From Candidatus Aenigmatarchaeota archaeon (GTDB taxonomy: Archaea; Aenigmatarchaeota; Aenigmatarchaeia; GW2011-AR5), in the NCBI GenBank assembly GCA_016202845.1, contig JACQNW010000002.1:1-13734 (forward strand): DNA of 13,734 nt. Direction: 5' to 3'. A program made the position numbers and the translations under genes. Shown in pieces: positions 13,562 through 13,734 of this stretch; positions within the stretch are counted from its first letter, which is position 1, and the number at the start of each line of letters is the position of its first letter. The notes beneath the pieces are model-generated. The model had not been told where the DNA came from. It worked only from the letters and a program-made list of their open reading frames with translations, and did not search any database.

Positions 13562-13576
13562 GAAAATTATAAAAAG
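13562..13576 (-). promoter_or_regulatory. TATA-like box of the M20 dipeptidase gene
   Basis: The minus strand reads CTTTTTATAATTTTCC in the 32-bp gap between the upstream stop codon and ATG 13546. It is centred about 25 nt from the ATG. The M20 gene therefore appears to be transcribed on its own as a leaderless mRNA despite its close upstream neighbour. Confidence 0.5.
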
Positions 13577-13578
13577 GT

Positions 13579-13734
13579 CTATTTGACAAATTCTACACTT
13601 TCCATGTCTTTGAATTGCTTGTCACCTGTCAAGAATCTTAGGTTTAAGGATTTTGCAATTATGTACCCTATACAATCTACATATGATAATTTCTTGTCTT
13701 TATTTTGTGACCTAAATATCATCGCTTCTTTGAC
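13579..13734 (-). CDS. PIN-domain protein, VapC-like (C-terminal fragment; start beyond right edge)
   Basis: The minus strand is open from the right edge to TAG at 13581-13579, giving 51 residues: VKEAMIF, then KKLSYVDCIGYIIAKSLNLR, then FLTGDKQFKDMESVEFVK. This is the typical C-terminal half of a PIN ribonuclease domain. It has an acidic residue in a helix start (SYVDC), an Ala/Gly helix, the LTGD strand end with the fourth acidic metal ligand, and a following F. VapC toxins cut RNA and are normally encoded just after a VapB antitoxin gene, which here would lie outside the window. A chromosomal PIN protein without an antitoxin is also possible. Confidence 0.75.
   Translation of the reverse strand, partial: VKEAMIFRSQNKDKKLSYVDCIGYIIAKSLNLRFLTGDKQFKDMESVEFVK

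Overview
This window looks like part of a small, compact archaeal genome. The archaeal markers are an RNA polymerase subunit L (Rpo11) gene and a Dph2-type diphthamide synthase gene. In addition, most first-in-operon genes have an A/T-rich TATA-like box about 25-30 nt upstream of the start codon and no Shine-Dalgarno sequence, which is the usual archaeal leaderless arrangement. Genes are tightly packed, and three convergent pairs share bases of their stop codons. A DPANN-type lineage (Woesearchaeota/Pacearchaeota-like) is my best guess from compactness and gene style; this is inference, not proof. The standard code appears to be used, with TAA, TAG and TGA all acting as stops.

Layout from left to right. 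(1) 3-791 (+): the 3' part of a gene whose product carries a sigma-70 region-2-like segment. It faces a minus-strand operon dph2 - unknown 134-aa gene - rpoL (2395-800). (2) From a 52-bp bidirectional promoter, a class I SAM methyltransferase (+) diverges from dph2. It converges on a full-length PolX family DNA polymerase/PHP phosphoesterase (minus). (3) A Gfo/Idh/MocA oxidoreductase (+) is followed by about 290 bp with no gene. That stretch is almost entirely a tandem series of seven inverted repeats with related arms. (4) An M24 aminopeptidase (+) converges on a 161-aa protein with CheD-like deamidase motifs (minus), which diverges from a small three-helix membrane protein (+). (5) A second, smaller hairpin locus precedes a three-gene operon: LolD/MacB-like ABC ATPase, a secreted and C-terminally anchored beta-rich protein, and a MacB/FtsX-like permease. 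Together these probably form one membrane export or envelope-remodelling machine. (6) Two consecutive damaged genes follow: a roughly 64-codon gene split by a frameshift, and a DUF2156/GNAT-type acyltransferase-like gene with an in-frame TGA. (7) A minus-strand M20 dipeptidase follows, and the C-terminal end of a PIN-domain (VapC-like) protein runs off the right edge.

The most unusual signals are non-coding. Three codirectional gene ends (5861, 8060, 10966) have their TAG stop codon embedded in the 5' arm of a strong hairpin. Two of these loci have grown into tandem arrays of related palindromes, each locus with its own arm sequence.
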